This document shows positions 1 to 13,816 of a DNA stretch of 64,000 nt, in pieces; the first letter of the stretch is position 1, and every line of letters begins with the position of its first letter. Position numbers and translations under genes: made by a program. Under the pieces are notes generated by a model, which made no database searches, was not told where the DNA came from, and was given only the letters and a program-made list of their open reading frames with translations. This DNA is from Isoetes taiwanensis (taxonomy: Eukaryota > Streptophyta > Lycopodiopsida > Isoetales > Isoetaceae): assembly GCA_021234155.1 (NCBI GenBank), contig JAJEKV010000097.1:2735477-2799476 (forward strand), written 5' to 3'.

Positions 1-2
1 TT

Positions 3-1485
3 GTACGCGGATATGAAGCTGCTGGTATTCTTGCACCAAACAAGGCTGTTCAGACAGTGCTAGCTTGTATTAAGGATCAGGAAATACATAACTTACTCAT
101 ATGCAAAGAGAACATGCTTGTTGAAGGTGAGATTTCTGTGATCCTGTTTCTTGGGTTTAATGGTATGCTGGAACTGGTTTCAAGCTTCAAAAATGCTGAG
201 TTTGATGCTTGCCATGGTTTAGTGGTTGATGTTTATAATAGGCTGCCTGGCATCCATATGGCTGCTGATAGGAATGACCTCAAGGATTTACTTGCTTTTA
301 TTAAAGGCCTCACTGTTCTTGAGAAGCAGAATAACATTAAACCCACTTTTATGCAAAGTTCCAAGGGCAGTAGTACAGATAAACTGGCTGAACAGACCAT
401 TGATTTGGACAATTGCTTATTTGACATTGATGGATTAGAGGATAGCTCCATGACTTCTAATTGTGATACTGATATGATGGATGGCATGATTGAGACTGAT
501 GATGACAGTGTAATTAAGAAGTCTTTAGATGATTATGCTATCAAAGAATTAAACTTCTTCAACTGTGGGAGTTTTCCGATAATGTCATATAGGAATATTG
601 AAATTCATGGGGAACAATTTGAGCAGAAGCTTTGGGCCAGCAAAAACTTGGGTATTATTGCACCTATCAGCAAGGAGTCATGGGTGAAATTGGCTAGATT
701 GAGTAAGGATGAAGTTCTTAAAGCTGAAGCTGATGCTATTGCCTTTACCAAACACATCAGAAAAATCTATGACTTTAAGTTACCCTTTGATTTGAAGCTG
801 CTGGAAAATAAAACATGTCAGATTGGTTCTGCTCTGTACATTGGGCAGAAAGGACACATGGCGAAGGTTGAGGAAAAAAGGAATGATTTTTATCTGAAAA
901 GGATTTTCAGAACTTATTGCCCTTTCTTCAAATGTGATTGTGACAAAATCTCTGATGAGAAATGCTCTGATAACATCATCTGGTTTGATCATTTGGTGTG
1001 GTTCATGGCAAATAATCTGGAAAAGATTTGGCCTAATCAGAAAATTCAGATGAGGTTTGCTTTGTTGTCTAACTTTCTTGCCACTGAACCTATCAAGGGT
1101 GTTGTACTGTCATATATTGGGTACCTGAATTTGAGGGAACTCATGATTAGAATGACACACAAACTTGCTGAGAATGCCAATATCAACCTTAAGAATGAGT
1201 TTGGAAAGTCCAGGGCGGTTGACATCATTGAAAAAACTCTCAGGTCTAAGAAGTTTCTGATTGATCATATGCATGATAACAGTAGCATGGGATTTGCACC
1301 TTCATACAAAAAGAAAGCTCCTCCGAGCAATATCACATCTGGAATTCTCAGACCTCCCAAATTGGCTAGGTGCACTATGGCACGTATTGCTGGAAATTCT
1401 GCTCTCGGGACTATTGAAGCTGATGCTGTGGCAAAAGCGACTGTTGGCCATATTGCAAAGACTACTACTGGACAAATTGCCAAGG
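3..1485 (+). CDS. 5'-truncated coding exon upstream of a reverse transcriptase, unknown function
   Basis: An open frame runs in from the left edge of the window, so the true start is outside it; the first ATG in view is only one possible internal start. It reads ~490 codons without a stop up to a GT at 1486. The protein is soluble-looking: an acidic stretch (about 480-520, rich in D/E/S), then a mixed helical region, then a basic, Ala/Thr-rich tail near 1380-1480 with repeated short units (AKATVGHIAK, AKTTTGQIAK). A C-x-C-D-C-D cluster lies near 930-945. No family is recognised. Translated further, the frame becomes a hydrophobic intron-like stretch and stops at 1661. It sits directly upstream of the RT exon on the same strand, so it is probably the N-terminal half of the same protein. 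Confidence 0.6.
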
Positions 1486-1668
1486 GTAATAACTGGTTAG
1501 TAATCTTTACATTTTCTGATTATATCTTGATGTTATTCTTGACTGCTTGTGCATGCATTGCATACTTATTGGCCTTTTGGCCCTACTCTACTCTATCTTT
1601 ACTGGGATTTATTTCCCCAAAAATTTCTACTGGCCGAATTTTCTTATTACAGTTTTATTGATTAACAG
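1486..1668 (+). other. Putative 183-bp intron inside the RT gene
   Basis: The interval begins GTAATA and ends TTAACAG, is T-rich, and separates two long coding-looking frames. Splicing at these borders does not keep the frame: the upstream exon would end one base into a codon, while the RT frame resumes at a codon boundary. The donor lies in a GGG run (1484-1486 region), so a single extra G at the border would explain the mismatch. This could be an inactivating mutation or a sequence error. Confidence 0.5.
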
Positions 1669-3750
1669 ATTAAAAGAAGGATAATATCCTCAAGAGTTGA
1701 TGGGAGACTCATACTGCAAACTGTCAAGGATAAGGCTAATAAGAAATATGTCCACTTCACTTATTTTTCTAAAGTGGTGGACAAAATAAGGTTTAGCAGT
1801 ACCTTTAAAACTGTCTTATGTAGATTTTTTGGAAATGAGGGCTATGATATATGGGAAAACACTACTTTTGGATGGAAATATTCATCATGTTTAAAAGACT
1901 TATGTTACAGACCTAAGTCTGTTTTTTCTGATAATAATAGACCTGCTTGTCCTTGTTCTATCCCTAGACTCCAAAAGTTTATTGACCAGAAAGTTGGACA
2001 TATTAGGACAACTGACTTGAACGTTGTACACTTCAAAGGGCTCAGAAATTGGTTTGCTTTTGGGTTAAACTTTATACCGGATTTCCCATTCACTTTGGAG
2101 CAGTTTAAAAAAGAGATGCAGATTACAATTGAGGAATTTTTTAGTGTTCATAAAGCTGTTTTGGGCAATTTTGAAGAAGTTTATATAGAGGAGTGTAAGA
2201 AAGTTTTGAAGAAAGAAACAAAATGGCTTGCTAAATATTTTATTGAAAGCAACTATGATGTTAAGAAAAAGTTTCTCATACTTGATGATGCTCTCATTAA
2301 AAACCTGGATTGGTTAACTAACAATCTCTATATCTCTGGTGTGGATAAGGCTGCGAATAATCCTGCGTTTATATGTCCATTACACATAAGGAATGAGGCA
2401 GATAAAAGACTAAACAGTAGTGACTTCTCTTTATGCATGATATCTGTTGAGCAGCTTATTGAACAAGTCAAAGCAGAATTATCTTCACTGCTTGGTGATG
2501 GACACTCTTCCAGTAATGAATTACCTTATCTTCTTGGCATTTTTAAAGCCCACAAGGGTGAGTACAGATGGATAACTAATGCTCATGACACCGTGTTCTC
2601 TATAGCAGCTTCCATTATTTCAGCAGGTCTAAATTTGATCTTGGATGTATGGCCTTTCATCTGCCATGAACAGTGCAAACCTGGAAACTTTTTTCAGGTC
2701 AATAAAATCAAGGCATCATGGGTAATCAACTCCGTATATGATGTGGTATGCAATTTACCAGCCAAAATTAATGACATTTTCGTAGCAGATATCACTAAAT
2801 GCTATGAAAACATACCTTTGGAGGGAAATGGTGGCATTTGCAATGTGATTGAGGAAATCATTATTTTGGTTTGGAAGTACAAGAGATCTATGCATAAGGG
2901 ATGTGACATGTGGTATAGGGTACTGGAAAACTCCAATGTTATCATGGAATGGAAGTATAGGACCCCTGATAATACTGATAATGCAGAATGGAAAAGAATG
3001 GATATGGGTCTTTTTATTGCATTAAACAAATGGCTTTTGAGTAACTGTTTTTTATCAATGCACAATGGCATTTGGAGGCAGACCAAGGGTATCCCCATGG
3101 GTTTTGCGTCAAGCCCGGCTTGGTGTAATTTATACCTTGCATGGTTTGAATTAAAGTTTATTCTGAGACTAATTAAGGCTGGAAGGTTGGATGAGGCCGC
3201 TGCTTTTGGAAATACATTCAGATACATTGATGATCTTCTCAGTATTAATAACCCATGCATTCAGAAGTTTGTGGGGATTTTGCATGATGATAAGGATTGG
3301 ATTTATGACCTTAATCACTTGACAATTAAGGATGAAACTGAATACTGTCACTGGAACTCAAGGCTGGGTAGGAAAGCAGATTTTCTTAATATGAGTATTG
3401 AGATCCTTTCACATCATAGTGGTACTTATGTTACGTACAGATTTGATAAAAGAGATAAGCTGCCATTTCAAGTTTCAAGGTTTATTAATGCCAATAGTTG
3501 TCGTCCATACCTATTGGCATGTAATGTTATCATTTCCCAGGTACAGCCATATGTATATGTGCACAGTAACCCCTTAAGGGCAGCCATGGATATTTCTCAG
3601 CTAATCAATGCATTTGCAGCAAAGGGATTCAGAAGGGTGGATCTTTGGCATAAAGTGCTCAAAGTGCTACGGGATGAAGGCTTTCCTGGACTCAGATATG
3701 ACATCAATGTACTTGTATTTGAACTCAACAAATTCAGGCATCTTGTCTAA
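1669..3750 (+). CDS. Penelope-like reverse transcriptase, C-terminal exon
   Basis: About 693 codons are open from the putative acceptor at 1669; the first GTG-type start is at 1774. Counting from 1774, the visible motifs are: a DKA-type box (SGVDKAANN) at residues ~188-196; RT motif A ADITKCYENIP at ~338-348; motif B GIPMGFASSP at ~439-448; and the catalytic FRYIDDLL at ~482-489. Further on come a DFLNMSI-like motif and a KRDKLPF block. The upstream DKA box plus RYIDDLL matches the telomerase/Penelope-like branch rather than LTR or LINE RTs (family knowledge). No GIY-YIG endonuclease is seen after the palm and thumb; the protein ends soon after a Leu-rich helix. It is probably an endonuclease-lacking Penelope-like element or a domesticated RT. 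AT-rich codon use matches the upstream exon. Confidence 0.8.
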   Translation: MKRRIISSRVDGRLILQTVKDKANKKYVHFTYFSKVVDKIRFSSTFKTVLCRFFGNEGYDIWENTTFGWKYSSCLKDLCYRPKSVFSDNNRPACPCSIPRLQKFIDQKVGHIRTTDLNVVHFKGLRNWFAFGLNFIPDFPFTLEQFKKEMQITIEEFFSVHKAVLGNFEEVYIEECKKVLKKETKWLAKYFIESNYDVKKKFLILDDALIKNLDWLTNNLYISGVDKAANNPAFICPLHIRNEADKRLNSSDFSLCMISVEQLIEQVKAELSSLLGDGHSSSNELPYLLGIFKAHKGEYRWITNAHDTVFSIAASIISAGLNLILDVWPFICHEQCKPGNFFQVNKIKASWVINSVYDVVCNLPAKINDIFVADITKCYENIPLEGNGGICNVIEEIIILVWKYKRSMHKGCDMWYRVLENSNVIMEWKYRTPDNTDNAEWKRMDMGLFIALNKWLLSNCFLSMHNGIWRQTKGIPMGFASSPAWCNLYLAWFELKFILRLIKAGRLDEAAAFGNTFRYIDDLLSINNPCIQKFVGILHDDKDWIYDLNHLTIKDETEYCHWNSRLGRKADFLNMSIEILSHHSGTYVTYRFDKRDKLPFQVSRFINANSCRPYLLACNVIISQVQPYVYVHSNPLRAAMDISQLINAFAAKGFRRVDLWHKVLKVLRDEGFPGLRYDINVLVFELNKFRHLV

Positions 3751-3797
3751 AGCACTAAATATTCGGGTAGGGAATGGATCTTAGTGTATTCAGTTGG

Positions 3798-3829
3798 CAG
3801 AAGGGTCCCTAGGCATAGGGACCCTTCTG
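3798..3829 (+). other. Perfect 14-bp stem, 4-nt loop, 48 bp after the RT stop
   Basis: Arms at 3798-3811 and 3816-3829 are exact reverse complements around the loop GGCA. A second small hairpin with CTGCC/GGCAG arms lies at 3857-3870. Position just past the RT stop suggests a 3'-end RNA structure of the element (template recognition) or an RNA-processing signal. Role is inferred. Confidence 0.7.
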
Positions 3830-3885
3830 TCCTTATGCCTAAAATGGGGCCCCGTTCTGCCTTCCGGCAGGAGGTAGGTTTTTGC

Positions 3886-3913
3886 ATATATATCTATATA
3901 TATATATATATAT
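3886..3913. repeat. (TA)n microsatellite
   Basis: Alternating TA with one C interruption, following the 3' hairpins of the RT gene. It may mark the end of that unit. Confidence 0.9.
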
Positions 3914-4560
3914 GAGGGCTACGGCTAGCACTTATTTTAATTTGGCATTGGCTGATCTTAGGCTTTCCCTATTGATCTATACACTGGATTCTTTTTTTTG
4001 ACACTGCGCTGTGTGGCAGCTGGGCATGTGGGGGCATGCTGACCTTCAACTTGGTGGACTATTGTAGTGGACACAGGAATTACCCCTAACATATGACTTT
4101 TCTGCAAAAGACGAAAATGTGGCATTTTAATTGACCTTGGAATCTTTTTTTTTTCTTTTTTTACTAGGTTTTACCTTTGCCTTTTGTGTTGTGGTGGGCA
4201 TGTGGGTGCATGCTGACCTTCAACTTGGTAGATTGTCTTGAGGTATTAGTGGACATTGGAATTACCCCTAACATATGATGTTGCTGTTGTAAGCATGTAA
4301 TGGCAATTTTGACCTTGGAAGTTTTATCTTATGGCTAGTACCTATTTTAATTTGGCATTGGCTGGTCTTATGTTTTCCCTAGTGATCTAAATACTGGGTC
4401 CTTTTTGACATAGCACTGTGTGGCGGCTGTGCATATGTGTGCATGCTGGCCTTCAACTTGGCAGAGTGTCTTGATGCATTGATGGACAATGGAATTACCC
4501 ATACCATTTGATGTTTCTGCTGTACGCATGTAATGGCGTGTTAATTGACCTTGGAATAAT
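3914..4560. repeat. Triplicated ~160-240-bp tandem repeat
   Basis: Three diverged copies share the blocks GGCATTGGCTG, GCATGCTGACCTTCAACTTG, GGAATTACCCCTAACAT and TTGACCTTGGAA. They lie at about 3914-4142, 4155-4320 and 4325-4558; the middle copy lacks the first third. No coding potential. It may be the 3' untranslated tail of the RT unit or an unrelated satellite seed. Confidence 0.75.
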
Positions 4561-5241
4561 AATTATCATATGGTTATTGCAGCTCTGTCATGTTTATGAG
4601 TATGAGCATGTATGTTTGGTGTTGCTGGGTTGAGGACCCTTAGGTTGCCTATATTCTAAAGCTTAGATTGGCTGATCACATTCTCTATTACCACTGGTGT
4701 GGGTGTTGTTGAAGTTGCAAGTTGTTAAGTATTATACTTGACCATTTGAGTTTGTGCATGGAATTTCTATCCTTATTATTGATCGTCTTATAGGTTAATG
4801 TTTCTACATTGTAGAGCATGGTATTGGTAGCGCGCATGGTGCTAAGGGCTCATGACATCTAATGATATCTGATTGTATACGCATGATTTTGATCTATGGT
4901 TATATGCTGAGCGTGGAATTGGATGTCCAGAGCATTATATGCAGGCTAGGCAGTGATAAATGTCTACTGATCATTAGCATACGTGCTTCCAATGGATGGG
5001 TTTTGGATGACTAAAAGACAAGACAAGGGATATATGTTTTGGGTTCTCAATTTAACCATTATAACATTTGAAATTATGTAATGGCGGAATTGCCAGGGAT
5101 ATGTTTTATTTTTTTTCAACAGGCACTATTTTCCACGGCGGATTTGCTTCAACAGATTGACATGGACGAGTATTGACCTAAACGAAACCCTAGCAGGCAG
5201 CCGGAACTCTGGTTGAGCGATCACTCCTGGTTTGTTGATAA
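4561..5241. other. No gene recognised
   Basis: AT-rich sequence with no convincing frame. A polypyrimidine tract and CAACAG near 5110-5122 could be a splice acceptor before a short frame ending at 5175. An AAACCCTAG motif, common in plant 5' leaders, lies at ~5183. Confidence 0.4.
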
Positions 5242-5829
5242 TGCTGGATGGTGAAACCGTTGATCTATTTGCTGACGTGAGCACGCTCTTGGAGCAACTT
5301 GATGCACACGAACCCTTTGTTAGATGTATCCAGGTAACTACTGCTAGCTACTTGCTTCTTATGAACGATTTCTTGTAATCATGAGATAACCAGGGATTTA
5401 GGATAAGCAATATGATTAATGCTAATACAGGACCAGGGCACTATATAAGATGGCTATGGGTGTTGGGCATTCCGCATTTCCTTTGTTCCTTTGTTCTTTT
5501 GTTCTTGAGAGACATGAGTAAGGCGGGTAGGCTGAAGGCCCAAAATAAAGGGCTGCACTAGATCCAAGTTGATTGAACTGCTTAGAAGAAATGGTCTTGA
5601 GCATGGCAACACACAGCCCTCAAAGGCACAGCTGCTGGAAATGTGCAAGCAACATGGGCTAGATCCCAACAAAGACAGGAACGACCCTGGTATTTTGAGA
5701 TTTATACCTGGGCAGGGGAATGCCAACAAATCTGCAAGGGTCTTGGGGGCATCTACTAGCATTACTGAAATTGTTCCCAACTCTGATGAAGATGAAGATA
5801 CTGAATGTGATGACATCCAGCCAAATCAG
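5242..5829 (+). CDS. Weak two-exon gene candidate with HeH/LEM/SAP-like helix pair
   Basis: Candidate exon 1 is 5242-5333: ATG, 31 codons, then CAG|GTAACT. A second coding-looking block at 5551-5829 gives 93 codons ending at an AG|GT. The two join in phase 0, but the acceptor at 5549-5550 (AAATAAAG) is poor. The second block contains KLIELLRRNGLEH and QLLEMCKQHGLDP, a Leu/Gly/Lys pattern typical of helix-extension-helix (HeH/LEM or SAP) nucleic-acid or chromatin-binding modules, followed by an acidic SDEDEDTE stretch. No downstream exon was identified, so it may be a fragment or pseudogene. Family assignment is by pattern only. Confidence 0.3.
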
Positions 5830-7645
5830 GTCCTTATTTATGCTTATAATATTGATGAATTTGTTTTTATTGATTCTATCTTTTCATGAGCTTATGTCTA
5901 TGATTGTGTAGCAGATTGTTGTTAAGTACTCTTGCTGTGGTTATCCTTTTGTTTAATTAAATCTGCATTGTTAGCCCTGTATTTTCTTGAATGGATCCCC
6001 TGTATAGAAGTCTGTGCTCAGACATTTGGTTCTTGGCCTCCTAGTCGGTTCTAGCATCTGGTTTTAAGTTGATTAATCTTTGGTAAACCACTGGTTTTCT
6101 CTGAGAATTATGCCAGCAAGTCCCTCTAATGGTTTTGACAGTTATTACGAATTAATATGCTTCAGGCATTATGTGTGATTAAGTACATGTATCGGATGTG
6201 ACCAGTGCACTATGAATTCTTGAATCTTCTGAATTTCTAGGTCTGCTAAGTGGTATGTCCTGCTGAGAGGAAGTATAGGCCCACATTTGTATTTCATGCT
6301 ATAAGTAGTGGTCCGGAATATTTTATCTGCCTTAGATCTCAATATCTTGCTCTGTTTAAATGTGTCTCCCTTATGTACTTGGGTGCTTAATAATGGTAGC
6401 TTTGTTAAATTCTTAGATCTGGGATGTTGCCTCCAATTTGTTCCCTGTTTAGGTCCGTAGGTTGCCATGGGTACCAATTTTACTTTAACTATCTTGATCT
6501 GCTGTTTTTTGGAGGCTCCTTTAATCCTTTATCCCTGTACATTGACTGTTTATCTTGGGACCATTATGTCAGTAATGATTGCTGCTGGTAAGGTGTATTG
6601 TGTTGGATCTGGTATAAATCTATGCATAATAATTTTGCATTTGCACATTTTACTTTGTTTTATCCCATGGTAAGCATGTTTCATTTGACCATTTTGAGGG
6701 AGTTAACTGTTCTTCTTTTCTTAGTCTACCATGACCTTTTTTTTACTGATGCAGCTCTGTCCAGCTCTTTGGAACCCTTTGACCCGGGACTTTGTGTTTG
6801 TTTTAGTTGCACCCTTTATGCCTCTTCATTTAGCCTTATATGGCATAGTAATTTTAACATGCTTAGTCTACCTAATTTGTTTTGTTTCTCATATACTTTA
6901 CCCTTATGTCCTTGTGTCTATTCTTTGATTATGAAATTCAGTTGTAATCTGTGGGTAAAGGGCCGAAAGGCCAAGGTTGTTCATAGCTTACCTGCTAGCA
7001 TAGGCATTTTTACCCTTCTTAGGCTAACAAATGCTCTTTTTGTTGCAGTAACCGAACTCCTTCTCCCATGCTTTGTGAATTTGGCATGCTGCTTTCTTGT
7101 GGATTTGTTCTGCAAGTTTATGAACACATTTTTGTAATCTTTTTTCTCATAAATGGTAAGTGTTTCACTATGTTTTTTGAGGAAGCAAAGACCTTTGGTA
7201 TTACTCTTCTTGCACTCTTGTTGTAAACATTTTATTGACTCATGATAATTTGGAGCAGTAATGAAATTATGGGTATTTTTGGTCTATGACTTTTGGTATG
7301 TTTTTTTGTTGACTTATGGCTTTGATTTTGTTTAATTTAGAATGTGAACACATGTAAATTATTTTGTTGGGAGTCTTATGCATAAGTAGTGTTTTGTTAC
7401 AATTTAGTATCATCATTTGATTTTTGGTTTGTTCTATTTCTGATTTATTGCTGTATATTAAAAGCAACCCTAGGTTGTAATCATTTTTGTCCTGTATTTT
7501 GTTTTGGCAATGCATTTTTGCATTTCTGTTTTTGTTAAAATCTCTAAGGCCTCCCCATATGGGGTCTGATAAGTCCTATTTTATCATTTAGTTAATATGG
7601 TAAAATTTGGATGTCTAGACAAATAGTTAGGTTTTGTTTAGGCTA

Positions 7646-7646
<1 letters not shown>
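5830..7646. other. No gene recognised
   Basis: T-rich plus strand with many short frames. A 179-codon frame at 6598-7137 is hydrophobic, Cys/Leu/Phe-rich and looks like translated intron or spacer. No RNA gene or mobile element is evident. Confidence 0.5.

Positions 7647-7690
<44 letters not shown>
7647..7690. repeat. (TA)n microsatellite, 44 bp
   Basis: Pure alternating TA directly abutting the start of a dispersed repeat copy (GATTC array). Confidence 0.95.
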
Positions 7691-7692
<2 letters not shown>

Positions 7693-9130
7693 AGTGGTTC
7701 TACTATGAGGGACTGCACAAATTCGACCGAAAGCCAATGCAGAGTCATTCAATGAAGATTCTATAAGCATTTCCCTAGGCTCTTTATGAATCCTATGTTA
7801 ACAAAGATTCTTTTTAGAATCTCCTAGATTTCCAAAGATTATGCCAAGATTCTCCAAGATTCCTTAGAGATTCCCCTAGATTCTATGAAGATTTCCCTAG
7901 ATTTCCCAAGATTCTATCAAGATTCTTAAAGATTTTATGAACATTCCCTTAATTCCCCTAGGTTCCCAAAGATTCTCTTGGTATTCGTCTAGATTCCCAA
8001 AGATTATCCCAAGACTCCTCTAGATTCCCCAAAATTCTATGTAGTTCTATTGAATTCTCCAAGATTTGATGAAGATTCTCCTAGATTCCTTTAGATTATA
8101 GGAAAATTCTCCATGATTCTCCAAGATTCCATCATGATTTCACTAGATTCTCAAAGCTTTTAGAAAGATTCCTTTAGATTCCCAAAGATTCTCTTAAGAT
8201 TCCTCTATTCTCTAAGATCCTATGAAGATTCCCTTAGACTTGACATGATTCCATCAAGATTCCTCTAGATTCTTAAAGATTCTATAAAGATTCCCTTGGA
8301 TTCCCTTAAATTCTCAAAGATTCTCTCGTGATTCCTATAGATTCCCATTGATTTTCCAAAGATTCTCTTGAGATTCCCTTTGATTTCCAAGATTCTCTTG
8401 AGATTCCCAAAGATTCTCTTGAGATTCCCATAGATTCCCTAAGATTCTATTGAGATTCCTTTAGATTCTCTAAGATTCTATGAAGATTCACCTAGATTCT
8501 CCAAGATTGCATCAGGATTCCTCTAGATTCTCCAACTATTTATGAAGATTCCTTTAGATTCTCTGAGATTCCTATGGATTCCCTTAGAGTTCGATCACAT
8601 TGGCTCCAACTACAACCGGAATGTGCCAAACCACCACTCATTGGAAAGCTCTCGATGAGAGGAGTCCAATGGCGTGGGTCCCACCTTCATCCCACCCCCA
8701 CCGCGCAAGCTATGTACCTTTGAATGCGATTAAACAGAAGGAAGCTTCATAGAAAGTCCACTCATAAATGCTTTGCCACCTCATTACCTTTTTTATTAAT
8801 GAGGGTGACACCTCACCTCCTTTAAAAAAAAAATTAATTTAATATTAAAAAGTCAATGGCTAAGATTTATGCTCACCTTTTGATCTAAGGTTAAGATCTG
8901 CTACACCAAAGTCACTTTAAAGGACCTTCCTTGCACCTTCCTCATAAAAAACCAAGGGCTAGGATTTATCCTCCCCTTTTAATCCAACGGTCCGGGGATG
9001 TGGTGCATGCCCCCATGCATGACCCATGCATGCCCATAAGGAATGGATGGCTCTGATGCTGCCACCTCACTGGACCCACCTTAAACGGACGACATCCGGG
9101 CATGTAAGAATCAAACACATTATATAGAAA
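7691..9130 (-). repeat. Dispersed GAATC-array repeat, inverted copy
   Basis: From ~7740 to 8590 the plus strand is a degenerate array of GATTC words about every 10-11 bp, the complement of the GAATC arrays at 11.9-16.5 kb. From 8590 to ~9120 is the reverse complement of the conserved head seen at 11.3-11.9 kb. Shared words include GTGCCAAA..CACTCATTGG, CCACCTCATTACC, a TTAATATTAAA tract, CAAGGGCTAGGATT and GGGGATGTGGTGCATGC. It begins right after (TA)n with GGTTCTACTATGAGGGAC. No coding potential; apparently non-autonomous. Confidence 0.8.
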
Positions 9131-12228
<3,098 letters not shown>

Positions 12229-12650
12229 TCGTCGAGACCTTTCCAAGGAGTGGTGCTTTGGCACTATTTTGTCGCAGTTAGAGCCAACGTGATCGAATAC
12301 TAAGAATTTTTTTGGAATCTTCGAGTTTCAAGGAATCTATGGTAAGTTGAGGGAATGTAGTAGAATCTTCATAGAATCTTGAAGAATCTAGAGGAATCTT
12401 GAAACGTGTTTTTAGAATCTAGGAGAATATTTAGAGAATCTTAAGGAATCTCAAACAAATCTTTGGGAATCTAGGACAATCTAGAGGAGTCTTCATGAAA
12501 TCTTTAAGAATTATGGGAATCTAGATGGAATCTTAGAGAATCTTGGAGAATCTTAATAAAATCTAGGGGAATCTTTGTAGGATCTTAGAATGTAGGGGAA
12601 TCTTTGTAGAACTTAGGGGATCTAAGGGAACGGTTCGGGGATGTGGTGCA
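12229..12650 (+). repeat. Exact 422-bp tandem duplication of the preceding array
   Basis: By eye this stretch is identical to 11807-12228, from CGTCGAGACCTTTCC to GATGTGGTGCA. Either a very recent tandem duplication or an assembly duplication. Confidence 0.85.
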
Positions 12651-13816
12651 TGGGGGCATGCACCACATCCCCGAACCGTTGGATCGAAAGGGGAGAATCA
12701 ATCCTAGCCCTTGATTTTTGTGAAGAAGGTGCAAGGAAGGTGCCAAAAAAAAAAAAGTTGGTGCAGCAGATCTCAACCGTTAGATTAAAAGGTGAGCATA
12801 AATCCTAGCCATTAACTTTTTAATATTAAATTGATTTTTTTCTTTTAAAGGAGGTGAGGTGGCACCCTCATTAATAAAAAGGCACCCTCATTAATAAAAA
12901 AGGTAGTGAGGTGGCAAAGTATTTATGAATGGACTTTCTAGGAAGTTTCCTTTTGTTTAATCGCCTTCGAAGGTCCGTAGCTTGCAGTAGAGGGGTCGGA
13001 TAGAGGTGGGGCCTATGCCCTTGGATTCCTCTCGTCGAGACCTTTCCAAGGAGTGGTGCTTTGGCACTATTTTGTCGCAGTTAGAGCCAACGTGATCGAA
13101 TACTAAGAATTTTTTTGGAATCTTCGAGTTTCAAGGAATCTATGGTAAGTTGAGGGAATGTAGTAGAATCTTCATAGAATCTTGAAGAATCTAGAGGAAT
13201 CTTGAAACGTGTTTTTAGAATCTAGGAGAATATTTAGAGAATCTTAAGGAATCTCAAACAAATCTTTGGGAATCTAGGACAATCTAGAGGAGTCTTCATG
13301 AAATCTTTAAGAATTATGGGAATCTAGATGGAATCTTAGAGAATCTTGGAGAATCTTAATAAAATCTAGGGGAATCTTTGTAGGATTTTAGAATGTAGGG
13401 GAATCTTTGTAGAACTTAAAGGAATCTAAGAGAATCTTTAGGAATCTAGGGAATCTTAAAATTTTTGAGAATCTAAGGGAATCTTGATGGAATCTAAGAG
13501 AATCTTCATAGAATCTTGGGTAATCTAGGGGAATCTTCATAGAATCTTGGGGAATCTAGAGGATTAAGGGAATAATCTTTGAGAACCTAGGGGAATCTTC
13601 ACAGGATTTTGGAGAATCTAGAGGAATGTTGAGAGAATCTTAGGGATTCTAGAGGAATCTTTATAGAATCTTTGAAAACCTAAGAGAATCTACATGGAAT
13701 CTTGGAAAATCTAGAGGAATCTTGGGATAATCTTTGAAAATGTAGGAGAATCTCAAGAGAATCTTAGGAAATCTAGGGGAATCTAAGGAAATGTTTATAA
13801 AATCTTTGAGAATTCA
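12651..13816 (+). repeat. Dispersed repeat unit 2: head plus long GAATC array
   Basis: The head restarts at GGGGGCATGCACCACATC (partial, lacking the first ~130 bp of unit 1). The array runs from ~13100 to 13815, longer than in unit 1. Confidence 0.85.

Noticed and set aside
6598-7137. 179-codon hydrophobic frame
   Set aside because: T-rich spacer translation with no domain pattern and no conserved start context.
7740-8590. CRISPR-like or restriction-site array
   Set aside because: The GATTC words have no fixed repeat length or unique spacers, and the context is a plant genome.
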